From Bacillota bacterium (GTDB taxonomy: Bacteria > Bacillota > Clostridia > Lachnospirales > Lachnospiraceae): a stretch of DNA of 42,481 bases. The notes under the pieces were generated by a model that was not told the origin of the DNA, did no database searches, and saw nothing but the letters and a program-made list of their open reading frames with translations. This document shows, one piece after another, positions 35,229 to 42,481 of the stretch (position 1 is its first letter; every line of letters begins with the position of its first letter). The stretch spans positions 1-42,481 of the forward strand of contig JAEZNB010000085.1 of NCBI GenBank assembly GCA_023441965.1, read 5' to 3'. The position numbers and the translations under genes were made by a program.

Positions 35229-38200
35229 ATGGCAGCGACAATCGACGAGCTGCAAATCGAGATACAGGCAAGTGCAACGAAAGCGTCCGCCGCTATTGAT
35301 GCGCTCACTGCCTCACTGTCCGGTTTAAAGGGTGCAACTAAGGGCGGTGCGGGGCTGACCACCACGACAAACCAGTTTAAAAACTTCTCTGATGCGATAA
35401 ACAAAATAGTGAATCCGTCGGAAAAAGTGAGAGCGCTTGTAGATGGATTGAAGCCTCTGAGCGAGATCGGAAAAAGCAATCTTGGCTCCACACTGAATCA
35501 ACTCAAGAAAATCCCTGAAATCACGGCGGGTCTGGACGATACAAAACTGTCCGAATTTGCCGCGAAAATTACGCAGGTCACGGCGGCTGTTCGACCTCTG
35601 GCGGCTGAGATGGAAAAGGTATCGGCAGGATTCTCGAAGCTGCCAGCGAATATCCAGCGAGCGATTAATGCGAACGCGAAACTGACGTCATCGAACTACA
35701 GAGCGCAGGGTTCGTTCTTTAAGCTCTCTAACATCATGGCGAAAGTATATGCTGTTAAGCGGATCGGTAATGTAATTTCCGACTGGATTGAAGAATCGAA
35801 CGATTACGTCGAAAATCTCAATCTGTTCACCGTCGCAATGGGTGAATACGCGGAATCTGCAAAAAACTACGCTGAGCAGGTCGGCGACGCAATGGGTATT
35901 GACCCGTCCGAATGGATGCGCAACCAGGGCATATTCATGACGCTGCTGACCGGTTTTGGTAACGCTGCCGACCGTGCCGCACTAATGTCGAAGAATCTGA
36001 CGCAGCTTGGATATGATTTAAGCTCGTTTTTTAATATTACATTCGCCGATGCTATGCAGAAGCTGCAATCGGGCGTATCGGGCGAGCTTGAGCCGCTCAG
36101 ACGCCTTGGTTACGATCTGTCCGAAGCGAGACTGAAAGCTATTGCGCTATCGCTCGGAATTGACCGCGCTGTATCGTCCATGACGCAGGCCGAAAAATCA
36201 CAGCTTCGGTACTACGCCATTATGACGCAGGTAACGACCGCGCAGGGCGATATGGCGCGTACATTACAGGCTCCGGCGAACCAACTTAGAATACTGGCCG
36301 CACAAGCGACTCAGGCTGCTCGTGCGCTTGGTAATATATTTATCCCCGCGCTGAATGCGATATTGCCGTATGCAATCGCATTCCTCAAGGTGATCCGCTG
36401 GGTTGCGCAAGAGATAGCTAATCTGTTTGGTTTCTCTTTGCCGGATATTGACTATTCCGGTCTACAGGGGGTCGCAGCGGGCGGCGAGGACGCGGCCGGT
36501 GCACTGGACAACGCGGCTGGTTCGGCAAAGAAGCTCAAAGGAATGCTGGCTGGATTTGATGAAATCAACGTGATTCAGCAAGACGCCAGTGGTGGCGGAG
36601 GTGCTGGTGGCGGTGGAGCCGGTGGTGGTGATCTTGGAATTAAGCTGCCTGAGTATGATTTTTTGGGCGATATAATCGGTAATAAGGTAAACGGAATATT
36701 TGAAAGTTGGAAAAAAACATTAGAGCCAACAATAAAATGGATAGTCGATAACTTTGATACAATCAAAACCTTGGCGATAACCATAGGAGCGTTAATATTA
36801 GGATGGAAGATAGCAACAGGTTTTTCTAACTTTATTAGCGCTTTAACCAACTTGACTAAAAGCGGAAAAATAGTTCTTAGTTTAGCCACTATTGCTACAG
36901 GCGTGACTCTTGGGGTTGACACCATCAATGCGATATGGAGCGGAAAATTGAATGCAGGGAGTGCAGAAGCGGCAATTAGGAGCGGAATTGCCAGTTTGCT
37001 TACGGGACTCGGCGGAGCTGGACTGATTTCTACAGTTTTTACAGGGGTTGGGTTTGGGTCTGCGCTTTTGATTACACTACCTGCGGTAATAGCTATTATG
37101 GCAACAAGCGTGAGTCTTTCTGATGCAGAAGGTAAGGCGGGATTAGGAAACTTGCAAAAGCTAATGGAAGGCTCTGAGGCGGGCTTGTCATGGGAAGAAA
37201 TATCTAAAAATTTTGAATTCGGAAGCGCACCTGACAATCAATGGTACGATTGGATTCTAGCTTTGTCGGGCGCTGCATCTCGATCTGTTGAGCTTATTAA
37301 ATTTTTCGGTAATGAATCTGGAAAGGCGTACTTTGACGGGTTGACAGAAAGTACAGAAGAACGCGCAGACCTTGCAGAGACGCTTCTTGGAAAGCCTTTT
37401 CTGGCAGGGTGGGGAAATATCAAAAACACTTTCAGCGCAAAAAATCTCACGGCTTTATGGAATGACATAAAAGCGCCTTTTGTAAAAGCTGCTACATGGT
37501 TTGACTCAAGTGTTATAAAGCCAATTGGTGGTTTCTTTGAGGGTTTGTGGAAAAGCGTATCTGGTTTTTTTTCGAATCTATGGAAAGATATTTCTGGGAT
37601 ATGGGAGTCTACAGGAACATGGTTTGACACAAACGTCACTACTCCAATTACCGGTTTTTTTCGTGGAGTTTGGACGAGCGTATCTGGATTTTTCTCATGT
37701 TTATGGACGGACATAACGGGCATTTGGAATGGCGCATCTACATGGTTTGATACGAACGTCATTAAACCTGTTATTGGGTTTTTTGAAGGCGTCTGGACTA
37801 GCGTGTCGGGTTTTTTCTCGAACTTATGGACAGACATAACGGGGGTTTTTACAAGCTTCGGAACGTGGTTTAAAACAAATGTAACAGACCCGATAGGTAA
37901 ATTTTTTAAAGATGCAATCAATGCGGTAATAGATGCGCTAAACTTCATGATTCGCGGTCTTAACAAAATAAAGTTTGATTTGCCGAAATGGGGAATATTG
38001 GGTGATTTAGCGGGTAAATCATTTGGAATAAATATTGGGCTTATCCCGCGCTTTGCATCCGGCGGCTTTCCTTCCGCTGGCGAACTGTTTATGGCGCGTG
38101 AGTCCGGCCCCGAAATGGTCGGCTCAATCGGAGGCAGAACAGCAGTCGCAAACAACGACCAGATCGTCCAGAGCGTATCGGTCGGCGTAGAACGGGCAAA

Positions 38201-38345
38201 CGCTGAGGGGAACGCCTTGCTTAAACAGATTTTACGCGCATTGCGTGAGCAAGACCGCGAAATTATCATCACGCCAAGCATGGAGCTTGGCAGAGTGAAT
38301 GCGCGGTCAAAAAACATGTACGACGCAGCAAGGGGAACGGTATGA
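35229..38345 (+). CDS. tail tape measure protein
   Basis: A 1038-residue tape measure that sets tail length. The N-terminal third is helical (ATIDELQIEIQASATKASAA; later MAKVYAVKRIGNVISDWIEE). A Gly-rich linker lies near residue 460 and two hydrophobic segments occur near 510-620. Then come four 41-residue Trp/Phe-rich repeats (ATWFDSSV...GFFEGLWKSVSGFFSNLW) and a conserved end (PRFASGGFPSAGELFMARE). From about 36650 to 38045 the bases are clearly more AT-rich than both flanks, which suggests module exchange. Confidence 0.93.
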   Translation: MAATIDELQIEIQASATKASAAIDALTASLSGLKGATKGGAGLTTTTNQFKNFSDAINKIVNPSEKVRALVDGLKPLSEIGKSNLGSTLNQLKKIPEITAGLDDTKLSEFAAKITQVTAAVRPLAAEMEKVSAGFSKLPANIQRAINANAKLTSSNYRAQGSFFKLSNIMAKVYAVKRIGNVISDWIEESNDYVENLNLFTVAMGEYAESAKNYAEQVGDAMGIDPSEWMRNQGIFMTLLTGFGNAADRAALMSKNLTQLGYDLSSFFNITFADAMQKLQSGVSGELEPLRRLGYDLSEARLKAIALSLGIDRAVSSMTQAEKSQLRYYAIMTQVTTAQGDMARTLQAPANQLRILAAQATQAARALGNIFIPALNAILPYAIAFLKVIRWVAQEIANLFGFSLPDIDYSGLQGVAAGGEDAAGALDNAAGSAKKLKGMLAGFDEINVIQQDASGGGGAGGGGAGGGDLGIKLPEYDFLGDIIGNKVNGIFESWKKTLEPTIKWIVDNFDTIKTLAITIGALILGWKIATGFSNFISALTNLTKSGKIVLSLATIATGVTLGVDTINAIWSGKLNAGSAEAAIRSGIASLLTGLGGAGLISTVFTGVGFGSALLITLPAVIAIMATSVSLSDAEGKAGLGNLQKLMEGSEAGLSWEEISKNFEFGSAPDNQWYDWILALSGAASRSVELIKFFGNESGKAYFDGLTESTEERADLAETLLGKPFLAGWGNIKNTFSAKNLTALWNDIKAPFVKAATWFDSSVIKPIGGFFEGLWKSVSGFFSNLWKDISGIWESTGTWFDTNVTTPITGFFRGVWTSVSGFFSCLWTDITGIWNGASTWFDTNVIKPVIGFFEGVWTSVSGFFSNLWTDITGVFTSFGTWFKTNVTDPIGKFFKDAINAVIDALNFMIRGLNKIKFDLPKWGILGDLAGKSFGINIGLIPRFASGGFPSAGELFMARESGPEMVGSIGGRTAVANNDQIVQSVSVGVERANAEGNALLKQILRALREQDREIIITPSMELGRVNARSKNMYDAARGTV
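37494..37930 (+). repeat. four 123-bp tandem repeats in the tape measure gene
   Basis: Units begin at about 37494, 37617, 37740 and 37863, each at the (A)CATGGTTTGA-like start, with a constant 123-bp period (41 residues: TWFDTNV..PI.GFF.GVW.SVSGFFS.LW.DI.). The last copy is partial. Copy-number change here would alter tail length. Confidence 0.85.
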
Positions 38346-38367
38346 TGATTTTAAAGAAGAAAAAATC

Positions 38368-38562
38368 TCACAACAACCCAAGTGATGCGCATGTCGCAAT
38401 AACGCCTAACAATGTAGCTCCCATAATAAATAGCGTCCACAACAATGTGCTGTTTGATCTCTTTTTTTGCACAACCGTAATGCTCGGACATCCGCAATGC
38501 GGACAATTAGCCGCCTCACTACTGATTTCATTTCCACATTCTCTGCACTTAATCATTGCCAT
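38368..38562 (-). CDS. zinc-ribbon membrane protein on the opposite strand (moron-like)
   Basis: A 64-residue protein with an N-terminal zinc ribbon (IKCRECGNEISSEAANCPHC) and one C-terminal membrane helix (LLWTLFIMGATLLGVIATCA). Start at 38562 is chosen for its spacing from AAAGGA; ATG at 38574 lies in that site. It is the only leftward gene in the tail module and has its own promoter, a pattern of lysogenic-conversion genes. Function unknown. Confidence 0.7.
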   Translation of the reverse strand: MAMIKCRECGNEISSEAANCPHCGCPSITVVQKKRSNSTLLWTLFIMGATLLGVIATCASLGLL

Positions 38563-38588
38563 GAAGCGCACCATCCTTTCAGTGTCAG

Positions 38589-38615
38589 TTTATACCATTA
38601 TCCAGCGCGAGTCAA
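38589..38615 (-). promoter_or_regulatory. promoter of the leftward zinc-ribbon gene
   Basis: On the minus strand TTGACT (38615-38610), a 15-bp spacer and an extended -10, TGG-TATAAA (38594-38589). From the -10 through the ribosome site it matches the promoter at 25438-25461 at 22 of 24 bases. Confidence 0.7.
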
Positions 38616-38652
38616 GGCGGTTTATGTTTGAGTGGGGAGGGGGGTATTCGGC

Positions 38653-39036
38653 ATGAGAACGTACAAGTATTCGATGCAGTTTGCTGTAGACGGTGTTGCG
38701 ATCCCCGATCCTGCTGGATTCAGTGGACAGACGGCGGATCAAGACTTGTCTGCCGAGCGCGATGTTAACGGCAAACTGAAACGGAACATGATAAACGGAG
38801 CCGAGAAGGTTCCGACTGAAATATCGTATAAGAACATTGATTGGGATATGTGTAAATTCATTCTTCGCCAAGTGAAAAATAAGCCGCAGTTTCGGTTTAC
38901 GTTTCCTGACCCGAACACGGATTCTTATACGAGAACGGGCGATTTTTATGTCGGGAACAGAAAATGGGATGTTGTGTGGGCTCCCGACGAAGGACTGTGG
39001 CTTGCAAATCTGTCTTTTAGCGTGATTGAGGTTTAA
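38653..39036 (+). CDS. tail protein (distal tail/DUF6711-like)
   Basis: A 127-residue beta-rich protein (YSMQFAVDGVAIPDPAGFSG, MINGAEKVPTEISYKNIDWD, FYVGNRKWDVVWAPDEGLW) between tape measure and the large tail protein. The pattern and position fit small distal tail/hub proteins of Firmicutes siphophages. Ribosome site GGGGAGGGG overlaps an upstream G-run. Confidence 0.7.
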   Translation: MRTYKYSMQFAVDGVAIPDPAGFSGQTADQDLSAERDVNGKLKRNMINGAEKVPTEISYKNIDWDMCKFILRQVKNKPQFRFTFPDPNTDSYTRTGDFYVGNRKWDVVWAPDEGLWLANLSFSVIEV

Positions 39037-39038
39037 GC

Positions 39039-41468
39039 ATGTACAATGTGAGTTCACAATTTCATACGGCGGTATACGGAACGTCGCCCATCACGCAAGC
39101 TTTGTTTCGCTTTGCTGACGGCACGCTTTTTACGAACGAAGATATCCATTCATCGGGCTTAAAACTGATCGAGGCTGCCAACCACGAAGAAGAACTCACG
39201 ATAGGCGCGTGCCTGTCGTCCGTGCTATCCGCAACGTTTATGAATTACGATGGTCTACTGACGGGGTTTGCGTTTGGTGAAGCGGAAGTCGGCCTGGGCG
39301 TAAAAATCGGCACGGACACATTCGTTCCGACCGTTGCAAACTGTACGGCGATCCACGGCAGCGTGATGTACACAGGACATAATACAGAGCCGTACCTGAA
39401 AGCAAACGGAGCGGCCACAGCGCAACAGCCGACGTTTCCGGTGCACTCGATCATAGTTTATGAGGGTGAAGTGCTGTGCGTCGGCTTTGACGGTCAGACG
39501 TGGACGACTAGCGGATATTCGTTGCCGGTTGCCGACAACGATTTTATGACACAGAAATACGCTGCAATGGCGGCGTCACATCTCGGGTACGATTTTGCTG
39601 GCGACGTGATGAGAGTCTACAGCGAATACGGCACGGTCGAGATATACGAGTTTGCAAAGCTGGGCGTGTTTAAGATTGACACCCCGAAAAAGCGCAATAC
39701 GAATCTGATTTCCGTTGACACCGCATATGACAAAATGAAAAAATTCGACGTGGACGCTTCGGCGCTCTTTGCCGGATTGACATACCCGATTACATTAGGC
39801 GGTATATACTCAGCCTTATGCAATTTTGTTGGCGTCGAGAGCGTGACAACGACGTTTATAAACAGCACGCGGTCATTCAGTGTAGCGCCAATAGATGCCG
39901 AAGGAATTATCGCTCGGGATATTTTAAGTTGGATAGCGGAGGCGGCCTGCTCGTTTGCTCGTATGACCCGTGACGGAAAACTTGAACTGGCATGGTTTGC
40001 TGGCACAGATTTCAAGATACCAGACGCGCAGTATTTTAAAACAGATATGGCCGAATATAGCGTTCCGGCGATAGACAAGCTGCAAATTTCGAGTTCCGAA
40101 ACCGACATAGGTGTAATTATTGGAACTGGAACAAACGGTTATCAGATATTAGACAATCCGTTTCTATACGGGGCGAATGACGCAGTGATACGCGGATATG
40201 GTACGCCGATATATAACAGGTTGAACGCTTTCGCTCCGTTTAACCCGCTGACGGTTACTGCGGTATGTGACTGGTCAGTGCAGGCCGGAGATATTGTTTC
40301 GGTTACGATTGGCGGTATAGATTATTCCTTGCCAATCTATTGCCAGACGGTTACATGGAAGGGCGATGCCCGGGTTGTATACGAAAGCACGGGCGCAGAA
40401 AAACGCCCGGTCATGGACGCGGAAAACAGGCGGATATATCGGCAGAGCAGGGCATACCATGAGTTTGTCGTGGATGTGAACGGGCTGACGTCGCGGATCG
40501 GTGACGCGGAGGGGAGCATATCTACGCTCTCGCTCACCGCAAGCGGATTAAGCACGCGGATGACAAGCGCCGAAGGGAACATATCTACGCTCTCGCTCAC
40601 CGCAAGCGGATTAAGCACGCGGATGACAAGCGCCGAAGGAAACATATCTACGCTTGAGTTGACGACGGGCGGGTTAAAACTCGCAGTTGATAGCAGTAAA
40701 CTTACTTTTGATGCGAACGGCTTACATGTTTATAACGGCGGATTTGATATTACAAACACAAGCAACACAAAGGTTTTTCAAGTTGCTGCTGGCGGCGGTG
40801 TTAGTATCGTTGGTTCCGTAGATACTATCGCGGCGTCCGGACGACGGATTCTCATGTGGGGTTCGAATATTGCGTTTTATAACGGCGCGACATGGGCTGC
40901 GCAGATAGATACGAACGTTGACTATGGTATGCGCCTGTTTGGAAACAATGGGATCGCCTTGTACGCGCAATCGGGTGCATTAAAACTCTATGCAAGCGCT
41001 GGCGACGTAGAGGTGTATTCTGATAGCGATTGGGTGAATATCAAGGGATCGTTAAAAATTACCACTTACAACAGCCAAAACCGCTTGATTATGGCAAGCC
41101 CCGCCACGGCATCCGGTGGTTCCGAATGTCGCTGGGTTGACAGGACGGCAGATTTGGGCGGTTGGTCACTAGGCCGTTATACGTCATCTCGGAAATACAA
41201 AAAAGATATCGAGTATTTTGGGGATGAGTACGGGATTGATGTATGCCGAAGATTTAAGCCCGCCACGTTCAAGTATATTGACGACGAAAAAAAACTGGTC
41301 AACTTAGGGTTGATCGCGGAGGATGTTTTTGATGTCTGCCCTGAGGTTGTGTCATATCATAATGACGTACCTGACAGCGTGCAATATTCAAACATGGTCG
41401 CTTTGGCAATATCGGCAATACAGAACTTGGATAAGCGATTAAAAATTTTGGAGGGAGATGTGGCATGA
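39039..41468 (+). CDS. tail hub/fibre protein with S74 chaperone domain
   Basis: An 809-residue protein. The first 450 residues resemble a baseplate hub (LFRFADGTLFTNEDI, AGDIVSVTIGGIDYSLPIY). Residues about 487-545 carry 21-residue tandem repeats, then a beta-rich fibre, and the end (about 715-809) is an S74 intramolecular chaperone: SSRKYKKDIEYF, FKPATFKYIDD, NLGLIAEDVFDVCPE. S74 domains trimerise the fibre and then cut themselves off. It is a candidate receptor-binding protein. Confidence 0.88.
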   Translation: MYNVSSQFHTAVYGTSPITQALFRFADGTLFTNEDIHSSGLKLIEAANHEEELTIGACLSSVLSATFMNYDGLLTGFAFGEAEVGLGVKIGTDTFVPTVANCTAIHGSVMYTGHNTEPYLKANGAATAQQPTFPVHSIIVYEGEVLCVGFDGQTWTTSGYSLPVADNDFMTQKYAAMAASHLGYDFAGDVMRVYSEYGTVEIYEFAKLGVFKIDTPKKRNTNLISVDTAYDKMKKFDVDASALFAGLTYPITLGGIYSALCNFVGVESVTTTFINSTRSFSVAPIDAEGIIARDILSWIAEAACSFARMTRDGKLELAWFAGTDFKIPDAQYFKTDMAEYSVPAIDKLQISSSETDIGVIIGTGTNGYQILDNPFLYGANDAVIRGYGTPIYNRLNAFAPFNPLTVTAVCDWSVQAGDIVSVTIGGIDYSLPIYCQTVTWKGDARVVYESTGAEKRPVMDAENRRIYRQSRAYHEFVVDVNGLTSRIGDAEGSISTLSLTASGLSTRMTSAEGNISTLSLTASGLSTRMTSAEGNISTLELTTGGLKLAVDSSKLTFDANGLHVYNGGFDITNTSNTKVFQVAAGGGVSIVGSVDTIAASGRRILMWGSNIAFYNGATWAAQIDTNVDYGMRLFGNNGIALYAQSGALKLYASAGDVEVYSDSDWVNIKGSLKITTYNSQNRLIMASPATASGGSECRWVDRTADLGGWSLGRYTSSRKYKKDIEYFGDEYGIDVCRRFKPATFKYIDDEKKLVNLGLIAEDVFDVCPEVVSYHNDVPDSVQYSNMVALAISAIQNLDKRLKILEGDVA
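40509..40655 (+). repeat. 63-bp tandem repeats in the fibre gene
   Basis: Two nearly identical 63-bp units (40509-40571 and 40572-40634) and a partial third encode AEGNISTLSLTASGLSTRM-type 21-residue units. The few differences suggest recent expansion by slippage or recombination. Confidence 0.9.
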
Positions 41469-41650
41469 TTTTAGAGGAAAGAGATAAATTGGCTCAAATT
41501 TTTAACACTCTCGATCAGATGACCGTTATCGGGTATACAAACTGTTCGATACTGTCGAGATGCATGACCGAGATCAAATTGCTGATCGAGAATCATGACG
41601 ATGCAAATAAGGGAAAAAAGGAGGCCGGTAAATGCTTATCCAAAACATAA
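41465..41650 (+). CDS. small helical protein
   Basis: A 61-residue protein starting in ATGA overlap with the fibre gene. It is helical (LEERDKLAQIFNTLDQM, SRCMTEIKLLIENHD) with a basic end. In this position such proteins are often fibre or baseplate accessory factors; no family is recognised. Confidence 0.6.
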   Translation: MILEERDKLAQIFNTLDQMTVIGYTNCSILSRCMTEIKLLIENHDDANKGKKEAGKCLSKT

Positions 41651-42481
41651 CGCTTGATTTTACGAAAGAATACACTGCCGGAATTGCTGTGCAACAATAC
41701 GAAACCGACGGTCGCGGCTTTGAGCTTAAAATAACATCGAACGGCACGCTTCCGATCAATTTAACCGGCGCATCAGTCACGCTGTACGCTACGAAACCAG
41801 ACAACAACACCGTTTATGAAGCCTGCACGGTTCTCGACGGCGCGGCTGGTAAAGCGCTGTTCGTCATGCCGTCGAGTATGTGTGATGTGGATGGTTCGCT
41901 GGCGTGCGTTATCTTGGTGTCGAAAGACGGCAAGACGCTTCGGTCGCCGGGGTTTGAGATCACCGTCAATGAATCGCCGGACATAAGCGGGGCAGCTGCG
42001 AGCACGTCACAGTGGACATCTCTGGAAGAAGCGTTGGCTGATGTGGCGGAGGTCAAGGCTCGGATTTCGACGGCAGAGGCAGAAATCTCGGATCACGAAA
42101 CACGAATCACGCAGAATAAGGATGGTATATTAAACATACCAAATAAAAATTATTGCATAAACGGCATTTTCCAAATCAACCAAAGAGCCGTATCGGGTAC
42201 GGTTGTGTTATCGGAGGGGCAGTACGGACACGACAGGTTTAAAGCAGGCACAAACGGCTGCACTTATACGTTTGCCACATCGGGCAACGTAACAACTATC
42301 ACGATATTAAGCGGATCATTAAAGCAGGTGATCGAGGGCAGTTCTTTACTAAGTGGCAATCACACATTATCGTGGAGTGGCACTTGCCAAGGACGAATTA
42401 ATGGGGGATCCTATGGAACTTCGCCAAGATCGGCGTCGCTTACTGGTGGCATAAACGCAGAGGTAGAGTTTAGCACCGGCA
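41632..42481 (+). CDS. BppU-like baseplate upper protein with fibre domain (partial)
   Basis: The open frame runs from ATG 41632 past the window end (at least 283 residues). The N-terminal 120 residues (ITLDFTKEYTAGIAVQQYET, LTGASVTLYATKPDN, FVMPSSMCDVDG, LRSPGFEITV) fit the BppU/phage baseplate upper domain. A short coiled coil (ARISTAEAEISDHETRITQN) leads to a fibre/carbohydrate-binding domain (NYCINGIFQINQRAVSG). AAAAAAGGAGG precedes the start. Receptor binding is probable. Confidence 0.85.
   Translation, partial: MLIQNITLDFTKEYTAGIAVQQYETDGRGFELKITSNGTLPINLTGASVTLYATKPDNNTVYEACTVLDGAAGKALFVMPSSMCDVDGSLACVILVSKDGKTLRSPGFEITVNESPDISGAAASTSQWTSLEEALADVAEVKARISTAEAEISDHETRITQNKDGILNIPNKNYCINGIFQINQRAVSGTVVLSEGQYGHDRFKAGTNGCTYTFATSGNVTTITILSGSLKQVIEGSSLLSGNHTLSWSGTCQGRINGGSYGTSPRSASLTGGINAEVEFSTG

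Noticed and set aside
36575..37237. 220-codon leftward ORF opposite the tape measure linker
   Set aside because: Pro/Ser-rich reverse complement of the Gly-rich linker region; no start signals.
37238..38317. 359-codon leftward ORF opposite the tape measure gene
   Set aside because: Its repeats mirror the tape measure repeats and it has no ribosome site; a shadow of the real gene.
39039..42481. Diversity-generating retroelement acting on the fibre genes
   Set aside because: No reverse transcriptase, template repeat or variable-repeat C-terminus is visible in the window; the fibre ends in an S74 domain.

Overview
This window is most of a temperate, tailed, HK97-type siphophage genome, read here as a prophage or excised phage of a Firmicutes host, probably a Clostridia-class gut bacterium. 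The evidence is strong AGGAGG-type ribosome binding sites, consensus TTGACA/TATAAT promoters, a Gram-positive type LexA box, and characteristic Firmicutes phage families (SPP1-type portal, YopX, Lar/DUF551, S74-chaperoned fibre). The left edge begins inside the 3' part of a tRNA-Ser(GGA) sequence with a tyrosine integrase beside it, so the window starts at the attachment site. The right edge cuts a baseplate/fibre gene, and no lysis genes are visible.

Layout. (1) 1-2.9 kb is the lysogeny module: att core, integrase, a tiny ORF behind a LexA box, a CI-like repressor, a divergent operator/promoter region and a Cro-like early operon. (2) 2.9-3.4 kb holds a tRNA-Tyr, orphan T-arm-like hairpins, a tRNA-like remnant and a strong terminator. 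(3) 3.4-19.4 kb is a tightly packed, mostly 1-4 nt overlapping early operon: HD protein, many small Cys-pair proteins, SbcC/RecF-like ATPase, PD-(D/E)XK exonuclease, SSB, CHC2 zinc-finger primase fragment, ThyX, DUF927 helicase-like ATPase, an iteron-bearing origin candidate, SF2 helicase, VRR-NUC nuclease and two DNA methyltransferases. (4) 19.4-25.7 kb starts with the small terminase, followed by an accessory block: a leftward cassette of small acidic proteins whose gaps each carry a CCGGC/GCCGG hairpin, a serine recombinase, a frameshifted GIY-YIG gene and YopX/Lar-type genes. (5) 25.7-27.3 kb is the large terminase, unusually on the opposite strand. (6) 27.3-42.5 kb is the structural operon from its own consensus promoter: portal, scaffold, capsid, Ig-like decoration, head-tail connectors, tail tube, G/GT tail chaperones joined by a textbook -1 frameshift signal, tape measure, distal tail, S74-type tail protein and a BppU-like protein. 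One leftward zinc-ribbon/membrane gene is inserted in the tail module.

The signals most worth following are: the LexA-box-controlled 31-codon ORF antisense to the repressor 3' end; the hairpin-punctuated leftward cassette; a promoter block shared by two isolated small membrane-protein genes 13 kb apart; the split and inverted terminase arrangement; the iteron origin; and SSB-like C-terminal tails on both SSB and the DUF927 helicase-like protein. All function names rest on motif reading and gene order; no database search was possible.
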